Shown piece after piece: positions 36,806 through 48,800 of a stretch of DNA of 64,000 nucleotides. The stretch is from assembly GCF_000208865.1 (NCBI RefSeq), contig NC_018397.1:1550001-1614000 (forward strand), read 5' to 3'. This DNA comes from Neospora caninum Liverpool (Eukaryota; Apicomplexa; Conoidasida; Eucoccidiorida; Sarcocystidae). The translations under genes and the position numbers were made by a program. Positions within the stretch are counted from its first letter, which is position 1. Each line of letters begins with the position of its first letter. Below the pieces are notes generated by a model. It was not told the DNA's origin. It did not search any database and was given only the letters and a program-made list of their open reading frames with translations.

Positions 36806-39390
36806 CGAAGGGATGCCGACGATCCGTATGTGCCAGTCCTGCTTCCCAGCGGGAACTCTTTTCGGAACTTTAGGGACCGTAGATGTTTGGCAAGTGTGTC
36901 ATACCAATGACAGGGCAACGTGTATTTGATGCGCTCTGGGGTGAACCAGCGAAGCGCGCGCAACCAGGCGTGGCAGGGAAGTTGCTACGGAGAGCGTCGT
37001 GGACAGTGAAACAAAAGGAGATCTGGAGAAGGCAATCCGCCCTTTGGCGATGCTGCCGTAATCCAAATTTTTATGGTGCAACCACTCAGGTTCACGATCC
37101 AGCAGGTCAGGGGAACCGTGACTGCTTCATAAGAAATCTGTGGATGCAATGAAACGCTGACCGGAACGTGGGTGACATGCCAGTGAGTGGTAAAAACTGT
37201 GCCCCCCTTAGGAACATAATGAGTATGTGCCATCCGGTACATCAAGGCCCGACATGGCAGACTATGTGATCGCAGCTGCTGCGCGCCGTACACTAAAAGT
37301 CACGCAGGATCAGCCGGGTACCTGTGCGGACACGTGAGTCCACTCTTGTGGTTCTTCGTTAGGGTTTCACTCTATTGTTGTCACAGTATCCAGGTTTAGG
37401 AAAACAGAGGGATTTCGACACATTGCTTTGAGTCGAGTCGCAGGCATTGTTGCATTCATCAAAGGAAATGGCAGATGCGGCAAGGGACGGCATCGCTCAA
37501 CATGCGCGTACTACTACCCCTGGGTTGTGTACGTGAGTACGATCACGGTAGTCAGTACAGATTTGGACTGGCAAACTGAAATCAGAGGGCGCTGATGGCG
37601 ACAGATAGGAAGTCTATAGTAACCTCTGCTAAAACCTACCCATGCGGTGGGCAGCGAGCAACAGGGTGAAACGGGTGTCTGCCTCATGCAAGGAGAGTGA
37701 AGTACCGATGCTTTATAGAAAAGAGAGACCGACAGTGATGGAGACAGCAAATCCAGCTCAAAAACTCGCTGAAGGAGTGACAACTCCGTAGAGGTAATTT
37801 AGGGAGGAGACTGGACAGGTGAACTGTGCTGAAGAAACTACCTGTCTCAGGTGACCCGGGGGTGTATGTGAGAGTTTTTTATTTCGGTAGCCGAAGTCCC
37901 TGGAAAAGGGGGACTGTTGATACGTTAATTAAGAATAGATTCGTCGAGCTGGGTTTCCTGTGTACATGCAGAATCCGTGTAGAGCGACAAAGAACTTTTT
38001 TTCTAGATAGAATGGAAGGGTTTCTCGCGGCTGCGTGGCTAAAGACGGTCGAGTGGCTGTGCGTTAGAGACTTCCGCCGCGCATGCAAGCATGCTTTTGC
38101 ACAGACACCCCAACCTTCCCGCCTTTCCTTTCTGCCGCCTTTCCGTTGCCCCATTCTGGGTCATTTTCTCACGAGACACTATCCCGAAGATGTTCTAGTG
38201 AAAGCGACTTCTCTGCGGTGGAACGCTTGTCCTTCCGTCGTTCGACTTTCGCGCACGCCCTTTCAAGAGTCGAGGCCTGCCTTCAGCCCCAGAGAAACAA
38301 CGACTACTGTACCTGCCAAGAGTCCTCTTCTTTTGGAAACTCGGAACTCAACACACATTCTCAATTTCTTCATGGTACGTCGGGGAATAGCGAAACGTTT
38401 TTTGGATGTTACCGGACCTATCCCACGTTCGGAGCAACCAACTCGTATGCCAAGAACTCCGTACCTCTAGTTCCGTTTTCACTTCGCCCGCATTTGCCGT
38501 CCAAATGTCGCCTATCTTTAACGTTCACTCACCTGTCTTCAACTCTCTCTCTCAACTGGCAAGGACGTAACTTCCGGTGTACTGGCATGGCTGCCCTCGC
38601 TCATTCGAGCGAAAAAGCAGCGCTGCTCCGCTTGGAACACCCCGGCCGCCGTGGGATACTGGTTGACTCTACGAACCTGACATCGTGCCACTTACCTTTT
38701 TTTTTCATTGGTGAGAGGCGTGATCAAAGGGAAGGCACATGTCCTCATTTTCATTCGCCTTCCTCTGGAATCAACACAATCAGATGACGACGTTACAATG
38801 GTCCTTGCCCGCGAGACAACTCTAACGTGGATGAATGTTCTCTTCGGTCTCGTCTCCTTTGTTCCAAATGGCGAGCAGGGCGGACCGAGACGACCTGTAT
38901 ACTGATCGCCCCCGAACGCTTCGATGGAGTCGTTTTCCCTCCTCCGTTTCCTGACTAACGACTGTGTGGCTGGGCCGTGCCTCAGAGCCCAGAAGCTTGC
39001 GTAGCTACACAGCCCCTTCCCAGGCATGCTCCAGCTTGCACATCGTGGCTGAGATTCCTACTTGTGACTCTCCTGTCATATATGTTTATTTATATGCATA
39101 CATGCACGTAGGTGTGGGTGCACTTGGGCTGCCTGATCTCCTTTTTCCTGTGGACCCGAACAACGGCGTGTAGCGAAGCAGTACCCTTAAACAGTTGTGC
39201 TCTCTTTGATTTTCTCTTATTGTAGGCTCGGCTCGTCTTCCAGCTTTTGCAGGAAATATCGACAAGCTGTACCTCTCCGTCCCTCACTGGTGTCTGCGGG
39301 TGTGAAAGTCTCCGGCGCGTCTCTTCTTTCTCAGTCACCGCACTTTCGGCCGTCGCTCGTCTCTCTTCTTGATTTCCAAACAACTCCAGA
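36806..39390. other. 2.6-kb spacer upstream of UFM1
   Basis: Between the CCCH gene stop and the UFM1 ATG, both plus strand. Overlapping frames of 130-235 codons between 37.8 and 38.8 kb are pyrimidine-rich, lack domain features and look like UFM1 leader or promoter sequence. Nothing else recognised. Confidence 0.55.
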
Positions 39391-40692
39391 ATGGCTGACA
39401 AGGCGTAAGCATCTACCTTTTCGTCGCCAACAGACCTTTCCTTCGTGTGTGCCTGGTTTGTATCCTCTTGAATCGTCGCTCCTGCAAATCCGCCTCAGGA
39501 GAAAATTCTCTGTATTCTCTCTCAATGAATTCTCAAAGAGTCTGGTACCCGTGGCAACCTCGTAGACTGGCCGTAACACACGCAAATTTGCAAGCACACA
39601 TGCACCGAACTGCCAACCCTGCATGGACTTGTTCCTCGCGTTCCCTGTCTCGTTTCCGACCAAGGCGTCTGTACAGACACCGCATACCGGTCTTCCTCTC
39701 GTTTCTTTAACGTTTCGCCTTTCTCTCTCGTCTGCTGAAATGTGATTCTTGCCTCTCTTTGCTCGTGGCAGCTCTCCACAAGAGCCGCGCGACCTTGCCC
39801 GAGAACTCCGCTTTTCTCTGTCGCTTACCCGTTCAGTATCTTCCTCGTTATGGTTTACATGTGCCTTTTGCCTTTTTCTCTTTTTCAGCGGAAAAGTCTC
39901 GTTCAAAATTACCCTCGCGTCCGACTCCAAGCAGCCGTTCAAGGTGCTTTCCGTGCCCGACGCCACGCCGTTCTCTGCAGTCATCAAATTCGCCGCAGAA
40001 GAGGTCTGGTTCTTCTGTCTTCGGAAACGGAATACAGCCTGAATCGCCCCTCGCGTGCCGACATGCAGATGCATGCTGTTTCTCTTTCGAACACAAAAGA
40101 ACTGTCACCTCTGCATACACCCACAGATGTTTTACATGTGCACATGCGTGTGTAGATAAGCGTGTATCTCGTTACAACCGTATAGGAATGTGTACATGCG
40201 TTTGGTTCTAGTCTGGCGATCCACGAATTCAGGTCACACTGAAACGGACATGCGTTTTTGCAGAGACACGCATTGGCAATAGGAGCTGTGTACAGGGTGA
40301 CCCCAGAGAGCAGTCTTTTGGCGGCTGTGCTGCGAGACATGCGAGCCAGAGTCCAGAAACCCCTCTGCGTGTGTGGACGCGATGCTCGCCACGAAACTCT
40401 CTCTTGAGTGTGATCTTCTCACCAGCTAGTCATTGCCCACGGCTCCCTGGGTGGTTCTTCCGTGTTTTTCTGTCCTCTCTCTCCGCGTGAGCCTTCTGTT
40501 CGTGTTCGGAAGACTGTTTTTTTTGTCTGGTGTGTTCTCGCGCAGTTCAAAGTGAGTGCAGCGACATGCGCATGCATCACGAATGACGGCGTCGGCATCA
40601 ACCCTCAGCAGTCTGCTGGTGTCATTTTCCTCAAGCATGGAGGCGACTTGAAATTGATTCCGCGCGATCGCGTGGGTTCGTCTCGCGCCTAA
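39391..40692 (+). CDS. UFM1: ubiquitin-fold modifier 1 (UFM1)
   Basis: Ubiquitin-like modifier conjugated by UBA5, UFC1 and UFL1, chiefly acting in ER and ribosome homeostasis. Three exons: 39391-39404, 39889-40003 and 40546-40692, giving 91 residues. The chain matches the family nearly end to end: [62 protein letters not shown]-type and LIPRDRVG segments are all recognisable. The conserved exposed Gly is Gly87 in RDRVG. The precursor tail after it is SSRA, four residues, where animal UFM1 has two (SC), so a UFSP-type protease must trim it. The second donor is a weak GTCTGG, but the phase and the protein match on both sides leave little doubt. Confidence 0.95.
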
Positions 40693-41903
40693 AACCCTGC
40701 GTCTCTCCGACACAACTAGGGAAACACCCGCCGCTGTGTTCCCTCGTCTCCTCTCACCCCCCGGAGGTGTGTATCGCTACTCTCGCATGCAACGCTGCCT
40801 TGGCTTCCCTCTCTTTGCAGCGACTGGATCACCTCTGGTTTTTGTCTCTTTCCGTTGTTTCGTGCTTTCTCGCCTCTCTCTGACTCTGCGGCGCTTCTCT
40901 GGTCGACTCCACTCGCTTTCTCACACGCCTAACGGGAGCAGAGGGCGTGGACCAAACGCGATCCGATAAGCACGCATGCACTTTCACAGTTCTACGCATG
41001 CAGAGAGGCGTTGGGAGATGGAGAGCGACATGTACACACTTGCATGCATGTGTACGTCTGGATCCTGTGTGTGGCTGAGAGAGAAGGACGCCCCGTGTTT
41101 GTGCAGGTTTTAGTCGTTCGCGTGGGCTGTTTTTTTCGCACTCTCAAGACGAGCGTTGTGCTGCCGAGTCACTCGCTGTTTGGCAAAAACACCCACCAGC
41201 CGCCTCGGAGCAGAAGCCACCCGCGTTGCACAAGTCGCACACGGGCGACGGACGGCGTTCGGTTTTCCCAGCTGCCAGAAATGCGAGAAGCCACCCCGAA
41301 ACGAGAAAGCGAGGCTCAGTAGGCAGAGAGTGTAGAGGGGGAAAGACGAGAAACATTGGAGAAGAGAGAAAAGCAGAGGGAGAGTTTCATACCCATTATC
41401 CTAGTCTTCTAGATGCATATATACATATACATATATATTGGATAGGAGTGCAGGAATAGTGTTTTGGGGGAGAGGAAATGAGATAGGGGAGGTGGGCTGG
41501 AATGATGCGCGTCTATGTGGAAAAAAAGTGGAGACGACTAAGTTCAAGAAGACGCTTAGGTGAGGCGCGTTTCGGACCAGCGTTCGTTGGATTCGCCTGC
41601 TTCGCCTGACTGGATGACATTCCGACCACGGAAAAACGAGGACTCTGTTCGTTGTCACACGGATTTTCTAGATCCGGGTTTTTCAAATCCGCCTATTTTC
41701 TTTACTAGTAATCTAGGTAAGCAGCTCGGCCGGCGGTCATAATATTTCCTCAGACGAACGGGCCGAGAAGACGCACACGAACAGGCCAAGGAATCCACCG
41801 CCGCAGTGTGAGCCGGTTTGGATCCACCCCCACAGCCGTTGCACGAGACCCTCCTCACCCCGAGAAGAAACGTACTTTCGCATCTCTCGGACACGTTTCT
41901 CGA

Positions 41904-41916
41904 CTGTATGTACACC
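41904..41916. repeat. TGTA-NN-TACA palindrome copy, one arm degenerate
   Basis: CTGTATGTACACC; core intact and right arm intact. About 640 bases upstream of the predicted small membrane-protein gene. Confidence 0.55.
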
Positions 41917-42513
41917 CCGTGTCTCTGCCTTTCCAGATGCATGAGGTGTGCCGCGTCGCGATGCGGGAAACAGCGCCAGGAGGCACGCAGAGCAGTGACG
42001 GTTTTCTCCAAGCATGCGACGATTGGAATTTGTTCTCGCCACCTGAATCTGCGCGTGTCACCCTGCTTGGCATCACTGAGGTGCTGCGTTGAGTTCTGTC
42101 GTCTGCGATTAAACGTCCCGCGCTGCCTGCTGTCTGTACACTTCATGCCCCCAACCACGAGGCAGCGGCCAACAGACTTTCCTCGGCTTTTTCAACAGCA
42201 TGCTTGTCAAGCCCTCAGACACTCCAGGACGAAAGCCACTTTCGCTTTGGCGTGCGCAGTGCCTTCTTCATTTAAAGCCACACGAACAGCCCTGCACACA
42301 CAACGAAAACACGCACCTTGCTCCATGTTGATAATTATTCACACATATAAAAAATATATACACACATATATGCGTATGGATACGAATATATACATATTTA
42401 TATTTATATCTTTGTAGTTAAGTATACACGCGTGTGCGACACACTTCAGTTAAAATTCACGAACAAGCTGGTGTCCGTTTCCTCTGCACTAGGCATCCCC
42501 TCTGACCCGTTTG

Positions 42514-42527
42514 GGGTGTATGTACAT
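42514..42527. repeat. TGTA-NN-TACA palindrome copy near a start codon
   Basis: GGTGTATGTACATT; left arm and core match the 14-bp consensus. It ends 25 bases before the predicted ATG at 42553, the closest palindrome-to-start spacing in the window. Confidence 0.6.
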
Positions 42528-42552
42528 TGGGCGCGAGCCACTCTTTTTACCC

Positions 42553-42913
42553 ATGGCTGCAGAGAGTACACCAAAACTTGCACCCCAAAGCACGTTTGTC
42601 TGGGATCCGTTTCCAGTGTGCCTTACTGTCCCATTGCCATGGTGACTTGCAGCGCGTCCTGAACGACCCTTGCTTGCATTGCTTCTTTCGCTCGACTACA
42701 GCTTCTGCCACGGTGCGAGGCTTCGCCCTCATCTGCGTCACTGCCCTCGGCCTCTTTCTTATCCGAGGTCTCTCTTTGCGCGGCTTCGCAGGGAGGGGTG
42801 GCGAAGCGAGAGAGCAACTCCAGACACGCAGAGACAGATCGACGAGGATCCTGGAAGAGGCCAAGAAACGCGGCACTTTGCAGTCGCTTAAAACGAAGAA
42901 AGATGCTTGGTGA
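42553..42913 (+). CDS. small single-pass membrane protein (74 aa, predicted)
   Basis: Unrecognised. Two-exon model: 42553-42565 (13 nt, encoding MAAE plus one base) and 42702-42913, a 136-nt intron with a GTACAC donor and a pyrimidine-rich acceptor (TTCTTTCGCTCGACTACAG). The product is one hydrophobic helix at about residues 10-29 (RGFALICVTALGLFLIRGLS), then a Gly/Arg hinge and a basic helix ending KTKKDAW. The ATGG context is good. The size and layout resemble small inner-membrane subunits or assembly factors of mitochondrial complexes, but that is only a resemblance. The acceptor exon is more certain than the tiny first exon. An alternative donor (CCATG, GTGACT) would give a different, non-hydrophobic frame. 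Confidence 0.5.
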
Positions 42914-43177
42914 AAATGAAGACAAACACAATTCACTGCCCAGTCGCCGAGCCGTCGTCCAGCGACACACCCATGCTGCGAATCACGCGAAGAAACGTTG
43001 GAAGAAACAAAAACAGAAACGGAGAAGGAGAAAAAACGGAAATATGCATAAATAAGCATGCACTTCCACATCGGCATATATATACATATATGTATACATA
43101 CGAACCATGTGTACATATGCATATAATTAAACAGATATCAAAGTAATTCTGTCTGTCCGTCTGTCTTCTCTTTCTCG

Positions 43178-43216
<39 letters not shown>

Positions 43217-45315
43217 GGGCTTTCAGCGCTACAAGTCGAGAAGTGGAAGGCTGAGAATGGCCCAAGAGAAAAGGGAAATGGAGAACAGAATAGCAGCACG
43301 ATATGCAAAGGGAAGAACCGTGAGGAAGAAGAGAGAAGAGACAGTCGAAGGGCGAGAACACGGCCAAAGAGAAGACGCCGCGAGGGAAGACATGCATCAC
43401 ATTCGGGAAAACAGAAGGCAGCAACAAAGAGAGCGAAGAGAGGGAAATCGAGGAAGAGGTGATACAGGAAGTAGCGAGGAACAGGCACAAGTGTCTGTCG
43501 ACCTGCATGATATGTTCAACTGCCGCGACGAAGACATCAAACGTGAAGCGCCGCCACAGAGCCCATGCCTCGACATTCCCAGCATTGTGTCCCTCGTCCG
43601 TTCTGTTTCTCCGTGCCGCTGCTCCTCTACGCTTGTCATCTCCATCTCCACCTGCGTCTTCTCTCCTTTTCTCTGTCTCTTCTTGTGTCTCTTTTGTTGC
43701 CTCGTTTTTTGTCTGTTCTCTTTGCCGCGCCGTGGGAGAGCAGGAACCCGATTTGTTGTTCTCTGAAGAGCCGAAACAGACACCGTGGAGGGGGAAACGC
43801 GCATGCAGAGACACCGCGAAAACACGCCAGAACGCGCCTCTGGGAGTTGAAAGGAATAAGCCACACCCTTGTGGGACGGGTCTCGCTCTTTTTGTCTTCT
43901 GCAGTCGATTGTCTTTTTAGACATACACTAGAAAAACCTTAAACACGACACCGTAAAGTTATCCTCGACCTACGGCCATTTCTACCTTTTCTGGATGTGC
44001 TGCGGAAACTACGAGCGTCTATCCTGCACGTACGTGTACACATTTACACATATATACTTATATATACGCCTATATACATGTGTGCAATGACTGTATGTAT
44101 AAGGCACACATGAAAGTGTATGTTAAAACATATGCATGTCTGTACATATACTTAGATATACGTACACTTGTGCATATCTTTATATGGCGATATGCCTATG
44201 CGCATAAATATAAATATATATTTATAGGACAGCGAGACGAGTTTTGTGACCAGGAGCTTGAGTATCTGTTGACGAACAGAGCGCACTGTGTCGCTTCCTG
44301 TGGAGTTTTGCGTCTTCCCGCGAGACGCCGATAGGAGCCTTTTGTGAAGCGTCAATCGAAAAACGATCGGTAGAGGAACGCGGAAAGCGAAAAGTGCAGA
44401 GAGGAAGTCAAAGAGGCGCACACGAACCACGTTTCGTACCGCCATGTGCACGCCGGAACGGAGAGTCTAATTCAGCCTTTCGAGCGTCTCTGTTGTGCAT
44501 CGTAGACTGGGAAGACACATCTCCTTCGGCTGCTCGACTCAGAGAAGATGGAAATGAAGAGGAGGAGGCACCCAATGAAGAGGAAGAAGAAAAAGAAGAG
44601 GAAGAGGAAGAGAAAACGGAACGGGGCATCAGAAGAGGCGGGAGAGACAGAGGGAAGGCATGGACAAGCCGAGGCGAAGAGGAGGCGAGAAGAGATAGGT
44701 CTCGAAGAAGAACGACGAGAGGCTCGATTCTGCAGAGAGGACAGCACAGGAGAAGTTTGAGAAAAAGATGAGAAAGAAAACGATGGCCAAAGACAAGGAC
44801 GGCGCCAAGGTAGACAGAAAGAAAAGGGGCTGAATTATGAGAGAGGGGGAGAACAGGTTCGAGACAGCGACGGGGGACGACACCGATCGAGGAGAGAGGG
44901 AGAGCGCTGGATCGGCAGGAACGTCCCGAGAAAAGAGGAGAAACACAACAGAGAGAAAAGACGAACCTGGCCGTGTAGGATTGCGAGAGGAAGACGAGAA
45001 GACCGTGAGAGAGGGTGGCGATTTCCCGACCCCACTTCACTGTCGCGACACTGGAGAATCTGAAGAAACGTCGGCACACACATCTTTCGCTCGTGTTTCA
45101 GCAACGCGCTTTGTCCTTTGCCTGGCACGTGGCAGTTTGCCGAAGACGCTAGGTGTCTATCACAGCTGGTTGAAGGAGTCTGCTTACAAGCGGAGGAGCA
45201 TCACAAAACACCTTCTCAGATTCAAGGGGTCCACGTTTCATCCGCGCATTGCTCACAAAATCCGATTTGGACTCTGAACCTTTCCACCTCCGGCCGCCGG
45301 AGGCTGTTTCTCGGC
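42914..45315. other. 2.4-kb convergent spacer before NAA35
   Basis: Lies between a plus-strand and a minus-strand 3' end. It contains a (CT)n-(TA)n compound microsatellite (about 43178-43216), AT-rich TATA/CATA steps at 44040-44230 and long purine-rich runs at 43260-43460 and 44540-44760 that produce spurious Arg/Glu/Lys-rich frames. No gene supported. Confidence 0.55.
43178..43216. repeat. compound (CT)n-(TA)n microsatellite
   Basis: About 10 CT units run directly into about 10 TA units, in the convergent intergenic spacer. Confidence 0.9.
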
Positions 45316-45770
45316 TTACACGAAGAGACAGAAGAAGATAAACCCGGGAGGAAGCGGCCAGTCTGAAAAGTTGCCGTTGTCCAAGTCTTCGCTTCTCGCG
45401 GGTGTGGTCGCGGCGCCTCGCGCCCTGCTCGCCACACCACCGGAAGCGTGCGAGGTCGCGGATCCGCGTTCGTCTCGCTGCTTTGCCTCGTTCGTTTTCA
45501 ACTGATTCGTCCACTGCGGCAGCAACGAGGCAAATGCAGGCGAGAGGAGAGACGAGAAGAATGCCGCAAACAGACGCGGGTCAGAACAGGTCACCTGAAG
45601 GCGCAGACAGAACGAGGCGAAACCATACGCAAAGGCACGCCCATTCTCGAGATCCGCCTCTTCGCCTTCCCAGAAACAAACCTCAACTTGGAACTGCAAA
45701 CATCCATTGTTACAAGTGATCGCTGAGACATCCTCAATAGAAATACAGAGAAGAACGCGTTCATATTGAT

Positions 45771-45806
<36 letters not shown>

Positions 45807-48800
45807 GCGTGAAAAGGTGGGGCTTTGTATCGTTCGTGTGCATGTACAGAGAATGCCGTGGTTGTCTGTGTTTGCCGTCATCGAATTGTGGATTCTTCCG
45901 ACTTTTTTCCCGCTTCTCTCGACAGGCACATCTAGCAACGGGCCATGCGCGAAGCTCCACGCGCAAGAGGAGCGAAAAGGAAAAGGGCAAAGGCATTGAA
46001 GCGTTCTGATTTTGCCACGACGCCCGCCTCGCTCCCGCACGCCCCCTGACGCAGAGAGGCGAACCTGATTTCGCTGAGGCGCTGCCTGCGAGGCTCAGCA
46101 GCCTGCGTAGCCGCCGAACCTCGGCAGGCGGCCTTACTTGGTTGTCAGTTAGGTCCAGGAGACAAAGGTGCCAGAAGAGGAGACACGTCTCTTGCGGGCG
46201 CAACAGATCCAGTGAAGCCGAAACGAGCAGCCGCTGCCGGTGCTGCCACAGCAGCAGGCGAAGCGCCACAACGACTGGAGCTGCCGCGAGTTTCCAAAGA
46301 GACGGAGACGAGGAATAAGAGGGAGAAAAGGAAGAAGAGGGCGAAGAGGAAGAAAGAGAAGGAGACAGGGGGCCGGAGAGGTGTGGAGAGAAGGGCCTTG
46401 TCGTCTGAGACTCTCCTGTTGGGGACGCCCCGTTCTTCGTTTCCAGTTCCAGACGAACGGCGGCGAGAGCCTGGGCCGCAAGCGCGCTCTTGAGAACATC
46501 CCCGACTTGTCGCATGCGCCGTTTCAGGTCGCGGTGATGCCGCGCGAGACTCAAGTGGCAGCTCTGTAGGAACCGAAAACGCGAGAAAAACCAGAATCAC
46601 TCACAAGCACACGACCGCTGCAGCCGAGGAGTGCCTCCGACGCACGCACAGCTGGGCGACGCTGTCCTGGGGACACGAGACACCGAAGACAAAACGACCG
46701 GGAAACACTGGAGGACGAAACCCGAACAAGAAAGTCGACACGCATGCAAACATGCCATAAACAAGTGTACACACACATAAGCTATATATATAGATATATA
46801 CAAATTATATATGTATATACATCCGTGCTACGAATTAGGTATGTACGTGTACATCAATGCACATCTACACGAATGTATATACATGTCAATGTAGAGAAGG
46901 TTACCTTATTGAAGCTGTGCTTTTAGTTCCTGTTTGGATGTGTTTTCCTCGTGTCTGTTTTCTGGTTCTTTACAGCTTCACTTACAGTCGCGTTGGCTTC
47001 GAGAGCCTCTGCGAGGGCGTCGGCGAAGGCCGTGAGGGCCTCCGAGGCAGCTCTTTGCACTCGCGCCTCGTTTCGGTTTCTCTCCGTTTCCGTCGCTTCC
47101 TGGGTCTGGCTGGTTGGTTGCCTGTCTTCACGCGCCTTCTCACCGGCACAGGGAGAGACCGCGACGGAGGGGAGTGAAGAACCCGGCGCATGCATGCATG
47201 CATGCAGCGAAGACAGACGAGGCGAGCCGCCAGGGGGAACAGGAGCGCAAGAGAGTCGAGAGCGAGGCTGTTGCCAAGGCGCTGCCGTCGCGTGAGAGAG
47301 GAGAACCTCCGCTTGTCGCCGCCACGAGCGCGGGACGGAGAAGAACCAGGCGTCTTCCAGTTCGTTTCTTTCCTCGGGTGCAAATTTACGTTTGACTGGT
47401 TTTCCTCTTTCGCCTTCTCCAGAAATAGTGGCGACGAGGCTTTCCTGGAAACGGCGCGCGTCGCCGCGACACTTCTCAGAGTCTTCCGTCGCTGCCATCA
47501 CCGTCTGCAGAAGACGCAAGGCGAAGACGCGAAGCAAGGCCACGTCCTCAGCCAATCCGGGGAGTGGCGACGGAGAGAGAAGCGCAGATGAAGAGAAAGA
47601 AGAGAAAGAAGCGGAAGGAGAGGAAGAAGCGAAAGAAGAGGAAGAAGCGAAAGAAGAGGAAGAAGCGGAAGCGGAGGAAGAAGAGGAAACCGGAGAAGAA
47701 AAAGGAGCGAACCTAAGAGTGTCTGCCGCTCGGCTAACGCATGCGATGGCAGAAGGATGGAGCGAAGGCTGTCGAAGATTGGGAGATAGGCCCGCGGCTG
47801 GCAACGAAGCAGACAGGGACTGGGGCCACGGCCGGAGAGCGTTCAGATGTTGAAGGAGGCACGGAGGGAAAAGGCAGGAGGCTTCCGAAGAAGAGACAGA
47901 CGAGAACTCGAGAGGCTCGAGAGGCTCGAGAGAACCCCAAGACGAAGGAGGGCGAGAGCCGTCGCGGACGCACAGAGACAGAGAAGATATGGAGACGCTC
48001 AGCAGAGACGACAAACGGTGCAGAAGAGCCCGCGTGGTGGTGAAGAAGACACGGCGAGACGGAGGCTGCAACACAGCACAGTCGCAACGCAAAAAAGGGA
48101 AGCACTCTGGACAACAACCAAAGACAGAGTCGCAATGGCAAACCCAAATACTTAGAGAGAGGAGTAAGGAACACCACAGGAGAGAAAGAGGCGACAGAAA
48201 GAGAACGAGAGCGGGAAAAAACCCGGGGAGTCACAGAGGATGAGATACGAATGCGGGTCCGTCGGCCCCTACAGAGATCCCTTCTAAGGATATGCTGTCG
48301 CGAAGCTGACGTGATAAAGCTGCGCATGCGGAAGGCTTTCGCCGGCGAAAATCTGTGAACACCTCGGCAGACAGTTTTTGCTCTATCTCCCGCTTTCCCG
48401 GCACAGGCGAAACAAACTCGCCGATCTCTCTCTTCCCCTGCTCTCCGCGGCGTTCCCTCGACAGGTTCACAGATGCGGCCTCTCTCTGCGACGGCGTTGA
48501 GAGGTCGGAAAAACGCGCGTTGAGGTTGACAAACCTAGAGACAGGGCGTGGCTTCGCAACTTCGCCAGAACGAAAAACGACAAAGATTCGCCGATTGTGG
48601 CGACAAGGCCTTTTTCGCCGGCCAAGGGGCTCTGACGACCGCGCTTTTTCGCCAGTCACACAGAGTCGCGAACCCTGAGCCCGGTTAAGAAAAACCACCT
48701 GGAGGTAGGTCGTTCCCCATCGAGCACGCGGAGGCGTGGACAGAGGAATCACCAGAACGGCACTGTTCTCGTTCTCACGGTAAGCAGTGTCCAGGCATGC

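Larger units (their letters stand above)
40693..42552. other. 1.9-kb spacer after UFM1
   Basis: UFM1 3' UTR and probable promoter of the small membrane-protein gene at 42553. Two TGTA-NN-TACA palindromes lie here (41904 and 42514). AT-rich steps occur at 41413-41440 and 42340-42415. Several short plus frames with acceptor-like sites (for example before 41938) could be leader exons, but none can be linked with confidence. Confidence 0.5.

Noticed and set aside
43257..43766. 169-codon plus frame rich in Arg, Glu and Gln, with hydrophobic end
   Set aside because: Produced by a purine-rich run followed by a CT-rich run; no domain, and it overlaps equally long frames on the other strand.
48231..48752. 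Open frame inside the NAA35 intron between 48859 and 48065
   Set aside because: It starts at GTG. Exons 5 and 6 join directly in phase 0 without it, and its end has no donor in phase.
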